From Salinigranum rubrum (lineage in GTDB: Archaea; Halobacteriota; Halobacteria; Halobacteriales; Haloferacaceae), in the NCBI RefSeq assembly GCF_002906575.1, contig NZ_CP026309.1, forward strand, positions 2,666,001-2,730,000: a DNA stretch of 64,000 bases, written 5' to 3'. The translations under genes and the position numbers were made by a program. The notes beneath the pieces are model-generated. The model made no database searches. It was not told where the DNA came from and saw only the letters and a program-made list of their open reading frames with translations. Position 1 is the first letter of the stretch, and every line of letters starts with the position of its first letter. Positions 1 to 8,155 of the stretch are shown one piece after another.

Positions 1-783
1 TGCGATCTCGAAGTCGTCGCCGATTTCGACCGCCTCTCCCAGATCGGCTGTGACGGATGTCGTTACTTTCGACGCGAGACTCTCGCCGAGGATCGGTCGC
101 GGAGAGAGTACCTCATCGGCACCTGCGAGGCGATGATACGCCCTTCGATCGGGCTCCTCGACGACACTGATTATCGGCACGTCTTCGGCGACCTCTTGGG
201 CGGTCAAGACGATACTTGCATCCACCTGGTCAGAGACGTCGGCGACGAGTGCCCGAGCGGCTGTGAGTCCTGCCTGTTCGAGACCAGCCACTGATTCGGG
301 ATCCTCGTGAATGACGCGATAGTCATCCTCGTAGAGTTCAGTCGCACGGTCACGATCCGGTTCGACGATGACGTAGTCGACGTCCCAAGATCCGAGTTCG
401 GCGATGAGCGCCTCGGCACGGGGGGTGTACGAGCAGATGACGACGTGGTCATCGACTCCGTTGTCGACCGATTTCGGGACCGTCGTCGAGAGGACCTCCC
501 CGAGCAACGGGAACGCCAATACGGGAAGCGCCATGAAGATGAGAGCCACGCCGGTGAGGTCCATCACGATGACTAGCGCGTTCATCTCGGGGCTGTCCCA
601 GGGGGCATCTGACCCGAACCCAGTCGTGGTAAAGGTTTCAACAACGACCTGCAAAGAATGGAGGAACGTGAGATTCTCTCCTTCGTAGATTCGCATTCCA
701 TGATGATAGAGGACCGCGTAGATGAGCATCACCCCGATGAGAAGGAGCGAATAGAAAACAGTCCGTCGCTGCCATTTGTCCAT
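1..783 (-). CDS. Potassium channel with NAD-binding RCK (TrkA-N) domain, partial
   Basis: The gene begins at the ATG at 783 and runs off the left edge, giving 261 visible residues. Residues about 8-28 form a first membrane helix. Residues 51-59 read FTTTGFGSD, a K+ channel selectivity-filter-like loop, and about 70-95 form a second helix. From about residue 108 a Rossmann-type TrkA-N/RCK domain follows (DHVVICSY, then VIVEPD). This two-helix plus RCK layout fits a ligand-gated K+ channel of the plasma membrane. The C-terminal RCK part is missing only because the window ends. Confidence 0.85.
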   Translation of the reverse strand, partial: MDKWQRRTVFYSLLLIGVMLIYAVLYHHGMRIYEGENLTFLHSLQVVVETFTTTGFGSDAPWDSPEMNALVIVMDLTGVALIFMALPVLAFPLLGEVLSTTVPKSVDNGVDDHVVICSYTPRAEALIAELGSWDVDYVIVEPDRDRATELYEDDYRVIHEDPESVAGLEQAGLTAARALVADVSDQVDASIVLTAQEVAEDVPIISVVEEPDRRAYHRLAGADEVLSPRPILGESLASKVTTSVTADLGEAVEIGDDFEIA

Positions 784-839
784 ACCGAGTGTCACACGGT
801 CGACTCCATTAAACCATCATGAGTGAACGCGCTTCACTT

Positions 840-1862
840 CTAACGGAGTCCGACGCCATCGGCCAGTAATTCGTGCGACTGGAGCGCATCCTCGTGGTCT
901 GCATGGATGTGTTGGATCATCACCTCATCGACACCGACACGGGCAGCGAGTTGCTCCAGTAGCCCGGCGAGCGTTCCCGGGCTACCCGAGATTGCACGCG
1001 GCCACTCGTTCGTGGAGAGCGTCGGAGGGGTTGGGTCGGGAACCCCACCGAGTTCGTCAACGGCTTCGTCGATGGACGGCCTCGTGCCGACGACACCGCG
1101 TTGCATACGCTTGTACGACGCCTCGGCCACGGCCCGAAGCCGCGCCGCCTCCTCGTCGGTCTCTGCACAGACTGCGTTGACAGCGATCATTCCGTGGGGT
1201 TCGTCGACACTGCCGGCCAGTGACGATGACTGGAACTGCTCGCGGTACGTCTCGAACGAGTGGGAAGCGAGCTGTGGTCGAATGAATGCCGCAAAACAGT
1301 ACGGGAGCCCGAGTGTAGCTGCAATCTCCGCGCTCGACGGACTCGATCCAAGCACCCACGGAACGGGGACGTCCTTACCCGAACGGGGTATCTGTAAGTC
1401 GCTGTAGGGATGTCCGTCGGGATAGTCGTCGTAGAGATGGTTGACGACGGCTTCGATCTTCTCTGCATGATCCGCATCGGGATGCTGGACGTGTCGGTCC
1501 GTTCCGAGTGCCCGGTCAGCAGCAGGCGATCCGTTCGCCCGCCCAAGACCCGCGTCAATACGTCCCGGCGCGAGCGCGTCAAGTACACCGAACTGTTCGG
1601 CGACCTTGAACGGGCTGTAGTGGTTGAGGAGCACCGCACCGGATCCGAGCCGGATCGAGTCCGTTTCGCCGGCGAGATAGCCCATCAGCACTTCGGGAGC
1701 TACCCCAGCGATGGAGTCGGCCATGCCGTGGTGCTCGGCCACCCAGAACCGTGAGTAGCCGAGTTGCTCGGCCCGTTTGGCGGCCTCGACGGTGTTGGCG
1801 TACGCTTCTGTCCCCGTCCCATCGTTCGGAACGGGAGACAGATCGACGACAGAAAGGTCCAT
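840..1862 (-). CDS. Luciferase-like (LLM) flavin-dependent oxidoreductase
   Basis: This is a 340-residue TIM-barrel flavin monooxygenase of the bacterial luciferase-like family, of the type with N-terminus SVVDLSPVP and the WVAEHHGM motif near residue 45. FMNH2 or F420 would be the cofactor; the substrate is unknown. I take the ATG at 1862 rather than the TTG 21 bases upstream, because the family N-terminus begins right there. It is transcribed away from the FAD oxidoreductase at 2043. The spacer contains TGGTTAGTC (1896-1904), which matches one arm of the palindrome beside the TetR genes, so TetR control is possible. Confidence 0.85.
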   Translation of the reverse strand: MDLSVVDLSPVPNDGTGTEAYANTVEAAKRAEQLGYSRFWVAEHHGMADSIAGVAPEVLMGYLAGETDSIRLGSGAVLLNHYSPFKVAEQFGVLDALAPGRIDAGLGRANGSPAADRALGTDRHVQHPDADHAEKIEAVVNHLYDDYPDGHPYSDLQIPRSGKDVPVPWVLGSSPSSAEIAATLGLPYCFAAFIRPQLASHSFETYREQFQSSSLAGSVDEPHGMIAVNAVCAETDEEAARLRAVAEASYKRMQRGVVGTRPSIDEAVDELGGVPDPTPPTLSTNEWPRAISGSPGTLAGLLEQLAARVGVDEVMIQHIHADHEDALQSHELLADGVGLR

Positions 1863-2042
1863 ACTAAGGCTCGGGGATACCAAGGGTTAACGGTTTGGTT
1901 AGTCGCTTAGCCTGTATGGCCGAAATAATCGAAGTCTCATGCAGAGATTCGAAAGAAATATTCATCCATAATACGCCGCCCGTACCGGTTCTGAGGGTCT
2001 TGGATGAGACGGATGTTCGTACTAACTACTTAATTAGCGTCT

Positions 2043-2684
2043 GTGCCAGAGGTACTCGTTATCGGCGGCGGACCAGCGGGCCTCAGGACCGCATTGTTCA
2101 CGGCGAAGAACGGCCTCGATACGACGGTCTTCGACACCGACGAGACGTGGATGCATAACGCTCATCTGTTCAATTACCCCGGAATCGGGTCGGCTGACGG
2201 ATCGAACGTCAGAGTCACGCTCCGTGAACAGGTCGACGATTTCGATGTCGACCGTCACCAAGAGACCCCGGTCACTGCCGTTTCACCCACCGATGACGGA
2301 TTCGTCGTCGAGACTGCTGATGCTGACAACGAGTATACGGCGGACTACGTCGTGCTCGCGACCGGGGCAAATCGTGAACTCACCGACGAACTCGACTGTG
2401 TATGCACCGACGAAGAGGTTATCGACGCAGACGTAACGATGGAAACGTCAGTCGAAGACGCCTACCCAACGGGTGCGATGGTCCGGGTCGAGGAGTGGCA
2501 AGCCGTCATCTCCACTGGTGACGGCGCGGCTGCCGCGCTCAATATCCTCACGAAAGAGAACGGCGAGCAATTCCACGACTTCGACGTGCCAGCGGTGGAC
2601 TTCCTGTCGACATGGTTGTCGACCGCGTCCGCTCGCATCCGACCCTACTCGTGTTGTTCGCGTTCGGGTACACCGATCGCCTGA
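2043..2684 (+). CDS. NAD(P)/FAD-dependent oxidoreductase (thioredoxin-reductase-like), C-terminus altered
   Basis: The GTG at 2043 opens a 213-residue protein with the dinucleotide-binding motif GGGPAG at residues 8-13 and a second motif VVLATGA near residue 105. It resembles the small haloarchaeal thioredoxin-reductase-like flavoproteins. Such proteins, as I recall them, end shortly after FHDFDVPA. Here that tail is followed by about 24 unrelated residues (LSTWLST...), which are an out-of-frame reading of an MFS remnant starting near 2605. The enzyme domain looks complete, but its natural stop codon was lost by a deletion. Confidence 0.75.
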   Translation: MPEVLVIGGGPAGLRTALFTAKNGLDTTVFDTDETWMHNAHLFNYPGIGSADGSNVRVTLREQVDDFDVDRHQETPVTAVSPTDDGFVVETADADNEYTADYVVLATGANRELTDELDCVCTDEEVIDADVTMETSVEDAYPTGAMVRVEEWQAVISTGDGAAAALNILTKENGEQFHDFDVPAVDFLSTWLSTASARIRPYSCCSRSGTPIA

Positions 2685-2800
2685 CTGCCGGATTCTTCGC
2701 ATTGACCGGCATTGTGTACTTCAGAGACACGTTCGGTATCGACGCCGCGGCTGCGAGAGTCACGCTGGCGTTGGTCTTCGTTCCGTTCGCGATGTTACAG
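2612..2800 (+). pseudogene. Remnant of an MFS transporter
   Basis: The frame opened at 2612 encodes about 63 residues rich in membrane helices (HPTLLVLFAFGYTDRLTAGF, then FRDTFG). This reads like the central part of a major facilitator superfamily protein. There is no start region, and the frame runs on into the FNT gene without a helix-rich second half. I see it as the middle of a transporter left by two deletions, one joining it to the FAD oxidoreductase and one to the region before the FNT gene. Confidence 0.55.
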
Positions 2801-2878
2801 GGTATCGAGACGGAGACCAGCCACCACAAGCGTGTTCACCCGTTGGGCTGTACGTTCGATGGCTATGAGGTTCGACCA

Positions 2879-3727
2879 ATGACTTCCGACTCTGACCAGG
2901 GCCCGACCGGCGCTACGCTCTCGTCTCGTAATATCCTCGAACGGGAGATGGAGAACGCGCTCAAAGAGATCAACCGGCCAGTCAAAGGCGTGTTTCTCTC
3001 GGGAGTTTCAGCGGGCCTCAATCTGAGCTTTGGGGCGCTCTTCATGGCGATGGTCTTGACGTTTTCCGGTGGTTTCGACTCGGTGCTCACGAAACAGGTT
3101 GCACTGGCTGGTATCTCTGCGATCGCGTTTTTGTTCGTCGTCGTCGGGCAGACGGAACTGTTCACCGCACACACGACGATGGCGGTCCTCCCGCTGCTGG
3201 ACGGCCGTGCATCGCTGGGAGAGGTCGCCCGTCTCTGGAGTGTGGTATACTCCGCAAATCTCCTCGGGTGTGCTGCATTCGTCGGATTGACCGCAGTGAT
3301 TAGCTCGCAGATGGGAATCGCTGAACCGGCCTCGTTCGGATCGCTCGCCGATGCGCTCTTAGGGGTTCCCTGGTGGGTGATACTCCTCTCCGGTGTTATC
3401 GCCGGATGGTTGATGGGGCTGGCGACCTGGCTCTCAGCCGCGAGTCGGGATACAATCGGCCGAGTCGTGCTCGTGTTACTCGTAACAGCGTCGATCGGCT
3501 TCGGACCGTTTCACCACTCAATCCTCGGAACGACGGAAGTACTCTCCGCGATGGTTCTGACGGGGACTGTTTCCGTAACCGAGTTCGGGTCATTCCTGCT
3601 CTTCACTACACTTGGAAACGTCATCGGAGGCGCGATTTTCGTCGGCTTACTCAACTATGGTCACGTCGCACTGGCTGGCGAAGATCAGGATATCGAGTTC
3701 GAATCCAAGAGAGATGAGGACGCGTGA
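2879..3727 (+). CDS. Formate/nitrite transporter (FNT) family channel
   Basis: This 282-residue protein has the six-helix pattern of FocA/NirC proteins: SGVSAGLNLSFGALF in the first helix pair, VVGQTELFTAHTT in the third helix region and GNVIGGAIFVGLLNYG in the last helix. It would pass formate, nitrite or a similar small anion across the membrane. I place the start at the ATG at 2879, where the usual hydrophilic FNT N-terminus begins. The longer in-frame reading from 2612 only adds the MFS remnant. It is convergent with the TetR gene at 3851. Confidence 0.85.
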   Translation: MTSDSDQGPTGATLSSRNILEREMENALKEINRPVKGVFLSGVSAGLNLSFGALFMAMVLTFSGGFDSVLTKQVALAGISAIAFLFVVVGQTELFTAHTTMAVLPLLDGRASLGEVARLWSVVYSANLLGCAAFVGLTAVISSQMGIAEPASFGSLADALLGVPWWVILLSGVIAGWLMGLATWLSAASRDTIGRVVLVLLVTASIGFGPFHHSILGTTEVLSAMVLTGTVSVTEFGSFLLFTTLGNVIGGAIFVGLLNYGHVALAGEDQDIEFESKRDEDA

Positions 3728-3850
3728 TTTCCGGTCAGGAACCCATCCACGGATCTACGGTTCCGCTGTCCGAAAGGGCCCAGTAGATAAGATACCTCCC
3801 TCAAAAGCTCTGACGTCGCTCGATAGAGCGCGACTCGAGTGAGCGGCGAA

Positions 3851-4441
3851 CTACCGTAACATCGCATCGACGTACTCACGTGCTGTTTGTCGTGCCGTTT
3901 CGAGCTCCGTGAGGTCATCCAACACCACTGCCCGAGTCCGGCCACCATCGACGATGGTCATCAGTGAGCGAGTTACGTGGTCAGCGTCGACGTCGTTGAA
4001 CACGCCTTCATCGATTCCGTGGTTAACGACTGCTTTGAGCATATACCGAACGTATTCGTCGTTCTGCTGGAAGCGCTCACTGAACGTCGCCTTGTACGGC
4101 GCCTGACTCCGCATTTCTAGCAACGCAATAGAGAGGTCCGGGTTCTCCTGTGGTTTGACGAGGAGTTCGTCGAGCAGCAACTCCAGTCGTTCCTCCGGGT
4201 CGGTTGTATCGATGTGGTGAATCGAATCGACGAATCGTTTCAGGAGATAATCGAGAAAGGCCGCGAGGAGTTCGTCCTTCGTGTCGTAATAGTAGTGCAC
4301 TGCAGCCGTGGATTTCCCGTATTCGTCCGAAATCCGTTTGATCGTGAGATCAGCGTATCCGTGTTCGCGTAGAGCCCGGTATGTTGCCTCCATAATCGCC
4401 CCCTCAGTTTCCGAGAACGTTCGGTCCGATGGTTCGGTCAT
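3851..4441 (-). CDS. TetR/AcrR family transcriptional regulator
   Basis: This 196-residue protein has a TetR N-terminal HTH domain (about residues 12-58, with DLTIKRISDEYGKSTAAVHYYY typical of the recognition region) and a helical ligand-binding C-terminal domain. It starts at 4441 and faces a broken second TetR gene at 4626 across 184 bases. That spacer contains the perfect palindrome ACTAAC-CA-GTTAGT, a likely operator. The ligand is unknown. The flavin oxidoreductases and FNT channel nearby are candidate targets because a half-site also occurs at 1896. Confidence 0.88.
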   Translation of the reverse strand: MTEPSDRTFSETEGAIMEATYRALREHGYADLTIKRISDEYGKSTAAVHYYYDTKDELLAAFLDYLLKRFVDSIHHIDTTDPEERLELLLDELLVKPQENPDLSIALLEMRSQAPYKATFSERFQQNDEYVRYMLKAVVNHGIDEGVFNDVDADHVTRSLMTIVDGGRTRAVVLDDLTELETARQTAREYVDAMLR

Positions 4442-4591
4442 TTGATGTCGAGTTTTACTTGTGGTTGGATAACGGTTGTGACCTGTGCGATGATTTCCAA
4501 TATAGTTACCGTTCGATTAGTCTCTTTATTGCGGCTTTGGGGCGTAAATTAGACACTTGATGCAACTGTATGCGGTCTCCAAAACTCTTTG

Positions 4592-4605
4592 ACTAACCAG
4601 TTAGT
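4592..4605. promoter_or_regulatory. Palindrome ACTAAC-CA-GTTAGT, candidate TetR operator
   Basis: Perfect 6-bp arms with a 2-bp centre lie between the two divergent TetR genes, 20 bases before the start of the broken one. The 9-mer GACTAACCA here (4591-4599) recurs inverted at 1896-1904, upstream of the LLM oxidoreductase. Confidence 0.45.
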
Positions 4606-4625
4606 AAGTTAAGACACCAACCGCA

Positions 4626-4784
4626 ATGGACGACGATACAGCGACTGAAATTCTAGAGGCGACGTATCGGTCTCTCTGCCGGTACGGACATGCAGACCTG
4701 ACTCTCGAAACCATCGCTACCGAGGGAGACCGGAGCAAAGCAACCATTCACTACTATTACGTGCCATGGACGCAGGGCGAGTGA
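4626..4784 (+). pseudogene. TetR family regulator, truncated after the HTH
   Basis: The frame encodes 52 residues: a TetR HTH (DLTLETIATEGDRSKATIHYYY) followed at once by VPWTQGE and a stop. In intact relatives HYYY is followed by a helix starting T/S-KDEL and about 140 more residues. The ligand-binding domain is gone, so this is a deletion remnant, possibly of a paralogue of the gene at 3851. The 130 bases after it show no recognisable rest of the gene. Confidence 0.7.
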
Positions 4785-4918
4785 GCACGATTTGTTGATT
4801 GGTCCATAATCCCTTGAGTAGAGAGCAGGTTATCGGGGTCCCAACTGTTGACCGAAAGTACTCTCGTAACCAGAGCGCAGTCTGTGAGACGTTGCTCCTG
4901 TAGACATCAAGTATCATT

Positions 4919-5575
4919 TCATGGGCAGACCGATTCGATGGTCGCTTCATCGATATTCTCGAGAAACTGTTTCGTTATCTTCTCTTCAGCCCGGTGGAGC
5001 GTCTCGCTACACGTCGATTTGGCGAGCCCGATGTCTTCTGCAAGCTCAGTGAGTGAGCACTGACGAGGCGTGTCGTAGTAGCCGTGCTCGACAGCTGTGT
5101 GTACGAGACTCAGTTGCCGTGCTGTCAGTAATTGCTCAGGCTCAATGCGATGATGTACTTCGTTCACCGTGAACGGTATCCCGAATTCCCTCAGCTGGGT
5201 GCCGAGTTCGGAGAGACGGTGTTGTGGTGCCGTGATCTCCCATTCGGCCTGTCCGTCATTGATCGTAAACGGCATCTCCAGTGGAACACCGGAGTCCTGA
5301 ACTGGAAAGAGCAAAAGAGGCATCGTCGTCTCGAACTGCAGGAGGACTGTGTTCTCCGACCGTTGCAGGATTTCGAGTTCAGTTACTGAATCGCTGGTCT
5401 GAACGTCGGTGACGATATCCATTACGTCGGAAGCTGTGATCTCTGCGAGGCCTACGCCGGAGTCCTCACCTGTAAGAGCAGCCAATATTCGTACACTGGC
5501 GTTCGGATGTCCTCGAGAGATATCACCAATCCAGATCCCGTTGGGGATCGTAATTGTGAGGTTGGCTTGTGGCAT
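4919..5575 (-). CDS. Bat-type HTH_10 transcriptional regulator
   Basis: This 218-residue protein starts at the ATG at 5575 (MPQANLTITIP), the usual start for this haloarchaeal family; the longer frame upstream adds a non-homologous stretch. The C-terminal 55 residues carry the bacterio-opsin-activator HTH (LTARQLSLVHTAVEHGYYDT, then LTELAEDIGLAKST). The N-terminal half is a conserved all-beta-like sensor of unknown ligand. It lacks the N-terminal cysteine cluster that, as I recall, NarO/DmsR-type redox regulators have. The 12-bp operator at 5622 lies 46 bases upstream, so it may belong to or control the regulon. Confidence 0.8.
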   Translation of the reverse strand: MPQANLTITIPNGIWIGDISRGHPNASVRILAALTGEDSGVGLAEITASDVMDIVTDVQTSDSVTELEILQRSENTVLLQFETTMPLLLFPVQDSGVPLEMPFTINDGQAEWEITAPQHRLSELGTQLREFGIPFTVNEVHHRIEPEQLLTARQLSLVHTAVEHGYYDTPRQCSLTELAEDIGLAKSTCSETLHRAEEKITKQFLENIDEATIESVCP

Positions 5576-5621
5576 CAGACTTCGTCTATATGAATACAGG
5601 TCTGCAACCAATAAATATTGC

Positions 5622-5633
5622 CGAACATGTTCG
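5622..5633. promoter_or_regulatory. Regulon operator 1, CGAACATGTTCG
   Basis: This is a perfect 12-bp palindrome between the divergent HTH gene (start 46 bases left) and the first DUF2249 gene (start 84 bases right, or 51 bases to the alternative ATG at 5685). Confidence 0.65.
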
Positions 5634-5717
5634 CCCACCCCGACCGTTCGATTAAGTCTTTGATACACGAACATCATCGGCAGAATGAGTTTGTCAACTC
5701 ATCACGAATGGAGGTAT

Positions 5718-5954
5718 ATGAATCCAGACGCAGCGGATGATAAGACTCGAAAATTAGATGCCAGGGACATCGATGGTGAACCTTTCGACCAGATTATGAG
5801 TGCACTTGATTCACTTCCCGAGGATGGTACGCTTGTCCTGATCAATAGCTTCGAACCAGAACCGCTCTACTCGGTGCTTGAACGGCGTGGATACACATAT
5901 ATGACGTCACAGGCAGCGGATGACGAATGGCGTGTGACGATCACCACAGCGTGA
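5718..5954 (+). CDS. DUF2249 protein A
   Basis: This is a 78-residue soluble protein of the DUF2249 fold: LDARDI near the N-terminus, GTLVLINSFEPEPLY in the middle and a C-terminal beta strand ending RVTITTA. DUF2249 proteins resemble the TusA sulfur-carrier fold and are often found with hemerythrin and nitrogen-oxide genes; the biochemical role is unsettled. The ATG at 5718 is preceded by GGAGGT (5710-5715); an ATG at 5685 is possible. Its stop codon overlaps operator 2, which serves the next paralogue. Confidence 0.75.
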   Translation: MNPDAADDKTRKLDARDIDGEPFDQIMSALDSLPEDGTLVLINSFEPEPLYSVLERRGYTYMTSQAADDEWRVTITTA

Positions 5955-5963
5955 ACATGTTCG
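5952..5963. promoter_or_regulatory. Regulon operator 2, TGAACATGTTCG
   Basis: The copy has one mismatch to the perfect palindrome. It overlaps the stop codon of DUF2249 A and ends 40 bases before the ATG of DUF2249 B. Confidence 0.6.
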
Positions 5964-6003
5964 GAACAATGCCTCTATGAGGACGAGTGGTATTGTGATG
6001 TGT

Positions 6004-6237
6004 ATGTCCGATACAAGGCTTGATGTCCGAGATATCCCGCCAGCGGAACGGCATCCGAAGATCCACAGCGCCTTCGCCGAGCTCGAAAGCGGAGACAGTC
6101 TAACGCTAATCAACGATCACGAACCCAAACCACTGTTCTACGAGATGAAAGCAGAGGTCGAGGCGTTCGACGCCGATGGGTATACGGTCGAACACCGTGG
6201 ACCGGCGGAGTACATCGCGATATTTCCGAAGAATTGA
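6004..6237 (+). CDS. DUF2249 protein B
   Basis: This 77-residue paralogue of protein A reads LDVRDIPPAERHPKIHSAF, then DSLTLINDHEPKPLFY and YIAIFPKN. I prefer the ATG at 6004 because it lies 40 bases after operator 2; the ATG at 5998 would give two more residues. The stop codon TGA (6235-6237) lies inside the right-end sequence of the adjacent TnpB element (TTGACAT). The insertion therefore supplies or abuts the stop, and a few native C-terminal residues may have been replaced. Confidence 0.75.
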   Translation: MSDTRLDVRDIPPAERHPKIHSAFAELESGDSLTLINDHEPKPLFYEMKAEVEAFDADGYTVEHRGPAEYIAIFPKN

Positions 6238-6420
6238 CATCCTCCCGCGCCTGAAGACGCGGGAATCCCACGGCACCGCACCGCTGAGTTGGGATATTAC
6301 AGTTCGCGGTTAGCAGCCTGTGCTCGTGGGGCGAAACAGCCCTCACTACGGTCGAACAGGTGAACCGCTGGCTGTGCCAACCAGCCGTTATCCCTATCGC
6401 CGCCATCTGTGGCGAGACTC
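6234..6420 (-). ncRNA. Probable omega (reRNA) guide RNA of element 1
   Basis: TnpB elements make a guide RNA from the 3' end of tnpB through the right end into flanking DNA. Here that would cover the 3' end of the gene and the CCCGCG hairpin, with its guide read from the bases left of 6234. It is placed by position and hairpin only; the 5' boundary is a guess. Confidence 0.35.
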
Positions 6421-7571
6421 GGGAGTACCTTTTGCCGAATACTCTCTGCACCATTCACGTCCGCGTTCGCAACCGTATCGCACTTCTCACAGACGTACAA
6501 CCCACGTTCAACACGCTGATTGTCGTCGGTGTGGCCGCACGCCGAACACGACTTCGATGTATCGCGTTCCGACACCAACTCCATATCGATGCCTTCGGCT
6601 TTCGCCTTGTAGTCGAGCAGTGTCGTGAAGCGGTCGAACGCCCACCCATGCAAGTCGAGGTTGCCGTGGTCGCCCCAGTTGCGGGACTCACTGCTCACGT
6701 CATCTTCTCGGATACCCCCGAGATTGCCGACGACAAGGGTTCCGACACCCCGTTCGACACACTCCTCCACGATTGTTTTCGAGAGTGCGTGCAAGAAGTG
6801 TGTCCGGCGACCCGTTCGCTTGCGGTCAAGCCGAGTTGCTTCACGAGACGAGGAATCGTCGCACTTGGCTTTCTGCTTCAGGAAGTAGTATTCGTCCTCT
6901 TTGAGTGCACCGCCGGGGTACAACACTGAGTCACCACCGAAGGAGACAGCGGCGAAATTGCACATCCCGAGGTCAACACCAGCAACCTCGCTGCCCGTCG
7001 GTTTCGGGTCGATGACGGTGCGACAGACGAACTGAAGCTGCCACTCGTCGCGCGTGTAGACCGCACGAACCTGTTGAATGTCCCACTCGGTCAGGTCAAC
7101 ATCGGGGCGAATCTGGTACTCGCAGAGGATGAAGTCCGAACGGTGTTGTTTGAGGTTGCGACCTTTCGAGAGACGAACACGGGCGAACTGTGCGTCGTGC
7201 TTGAAGCCAGCCGTTTTGAACGACACGGTTGAACGCGGGTGGGAGTCTCCGTGTTTGCGGTAGCCAGGGGGTCGGGCACGGTCGTCGCCGTTCCGACGCT
7301 TACTGAACCAGCCGTTGAACGCTTCAGCGAGTTCTCGAAGAAATCGCTGACTGGATTGAGAATGTAAGTCCGTGTAGCGTTCGTGGCGTTTGAGTTCGGC
7401 TTTGAGTTCCCTGTCATCGGGAATCTCGCCTGTTTCGTCCCACTGTTCTTGTGCATAGTAGCGACCGACGTTCCAGAGTTTTGAGGCGGCCCATCCGAGT
7501 TGGTCGAGGTCGTCACGAACCTGTTGCTGAGTCGTAATCATAGCCTCGAATGTTCGGACGGTTCGACCCAT
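6297..7571 (-). CDS. tnpB: TnpB RNA-guided nuclease-like protein, element 1
   Basis: This is a full-length 424-residue TnpB. RuvC-I is GVDLGMCNF near residue 200 and the C-terminal zinc ribbon is CSACGHT...CEKCD. RuvC-III is NADVNGA. The RuvC-II region reads VVGNLGGIRED, where the related element-3 protein has IGDLSQIRED, so the acidic residue of that motif is Asn here. Haloarchaeal TnpBs of this type already differ from the ENL/EDL form, so the effect on cleavage is uncertain. The natural role would be RNA-guided cutting at the donor site. Confidence 0.88.
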   Translation of the reverse strand: MGRTVRTFEAMITTQQQVRDDLDQLGWAASKLWNVGRYYAQEQWDETGEIPDDRELKAELKRHERYTDLHSQSSQRFLRELAEAFNGWFSKRRNGDDRARPPGYRKHGDSHPRSTVSFKTAGFKHDAQFARVRLSKGRNLKQHRSDFILCEYQIRPDVDLTEWDIQQVRAVYTRDEWQLQFVCRTVIDPKPTGSEVAGVDLGMCNFAAVSFGGDSVLYPGGALKEDEYYFLKQKAKCDDSSSREATRLDRKRTGRRTHFLHALSKTIVEECVERGVGTLVVGNLGGIREDDVSSESRNWGDHGNLDLHGWAFDRFTTLLDYKAKAEGIDMELVSERDTSKSCSACGHTDDNQRVERGLYVCEKCDTVANADVNGAESIRQKVLPSLATDGGDRDNGWLAQPAVHLFDRSEGCFAPRAQAANREL

Positions 7572-7734
7572 TATCTGGATTCATAACCAGTCATGAATGT
7601 AGTTTTGATAATAGTGTCGGCTATCATGGAATATCCAGCCGTGCAAACGAGTGGTAATTTTGTGTAGGATGGTGTCGGATTCATTCTGACCCTAAAGGAT
7701 CAGGTACTCTCCTTGATTTCGTATAATCGACCGG

Positions 7735-7998
7735 TCACCCGCGCCAGATGACCGTAGCGACGATCCCGTCCATCTCAAGCGTCTCGTACTCGTACCCACG
7801 GTCAGTTAATTTCGGGTACAGGTGTTGTGGCGCACGGTCGTTCAACTGAACGAGAACTGTGCCCGTGTCTAAGTCGGCTAACCGCTCTAGTGTGTTCTGA
7901 AGTGGCTGTGGTGGGGGCAGGTCTCTCGCGTCCAGCGTCTCCCATGGATGGTTGTCCGGCGCAGACGTCTTCGATATGATCGCGGGCGCGTCTATCAT
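7735..7998 (-). CDS. DUF2249 protein C
   Basis: This 87-residue paralogue reads LDARDLPPPQPL, then GTVLVQLNDRAPQHLYPKL and a C-terminal VATVIWRG. The longer upstream frame crosses the operator, so I start at the ATG at 7998, exactly 38 bases from operator 3. It faces the broken radical SAM locus across a two-operator divergent promoter. Its 3' end is 7 bases from the end of element 1. Confidence 0.75.
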   Translation of the reverse strand: MIDAPAIISKTSAPDNHPWETLDARDLPPPQPLQNTLERLADLDTGTVLVQLNDRAPQHLYPKLTDRGYEYETLEMDGIVATVIWRG

Positions 7999-8036
7999 AC
8001 CCGTTTGTCGTACCTGGCCAATACAGACGATTATCC

Positions 8037-8048
8037 CGAAGATGTTCA
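8037..8048. promoter_or_regulatory. Regulon operator 3, CGAAGATGTTCA
   Basis: It lies 38 bases upstream of the minus-strand DUF2249 C start at 7998. Confidence 0.6.
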
Positions 8049-8105
8049 GGTGCTCGGGTATCTTATTGCCCGAGGGTGCCGTGGCGAAGTCACAGGACTC
8101 GATGT

Positions 8106-8117
8106 CGAACACGTTCG
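8106..8117. promoter_or_regulatory. Regulon operator 4, CGAACACGTTCG
   Basis: Both arms are perfect. It ends 38 bases before the ATG at 8156, the first codon of a mini-ORF in front of the broken radical SAM gene. Confidence 0.6.
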
Positions 8118-8155
8118 GCGCTTCGTTTTTCCTCGAAGGCACCGAAAGCGGCTTC

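Larger units (their letters stand above)
6234..7727 (-). mobile_element. IS1341-type element 1 (TnpB only)
   Basis: The element runs from its right end near 6234 (TTGACAT, then a CCCGCG...CGCGGG hairpin at 6244-6263) to a left end near 7727. The left end matches that of the element at 20397-21872 (shared ATTATACGAAATC and CCTTTAGGGTCAG). It has no TnpA, so it must move with help in trans or be immobile. It separates DUF2249 genes B and C. Confidence 0.7.

Noticed and set aside
3690..3710. GAGTTCGAATCC, a tRNA T-loop-like string
   Set aside because: It is in the FNT coding sequence and no cloverleaf can be formed around it.
4717..4950. Minus-strand frame after the TetR fragment (possible transposase piece)
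   Set aside because: It overlaps the HTH gene end and carries no motif that I can name.
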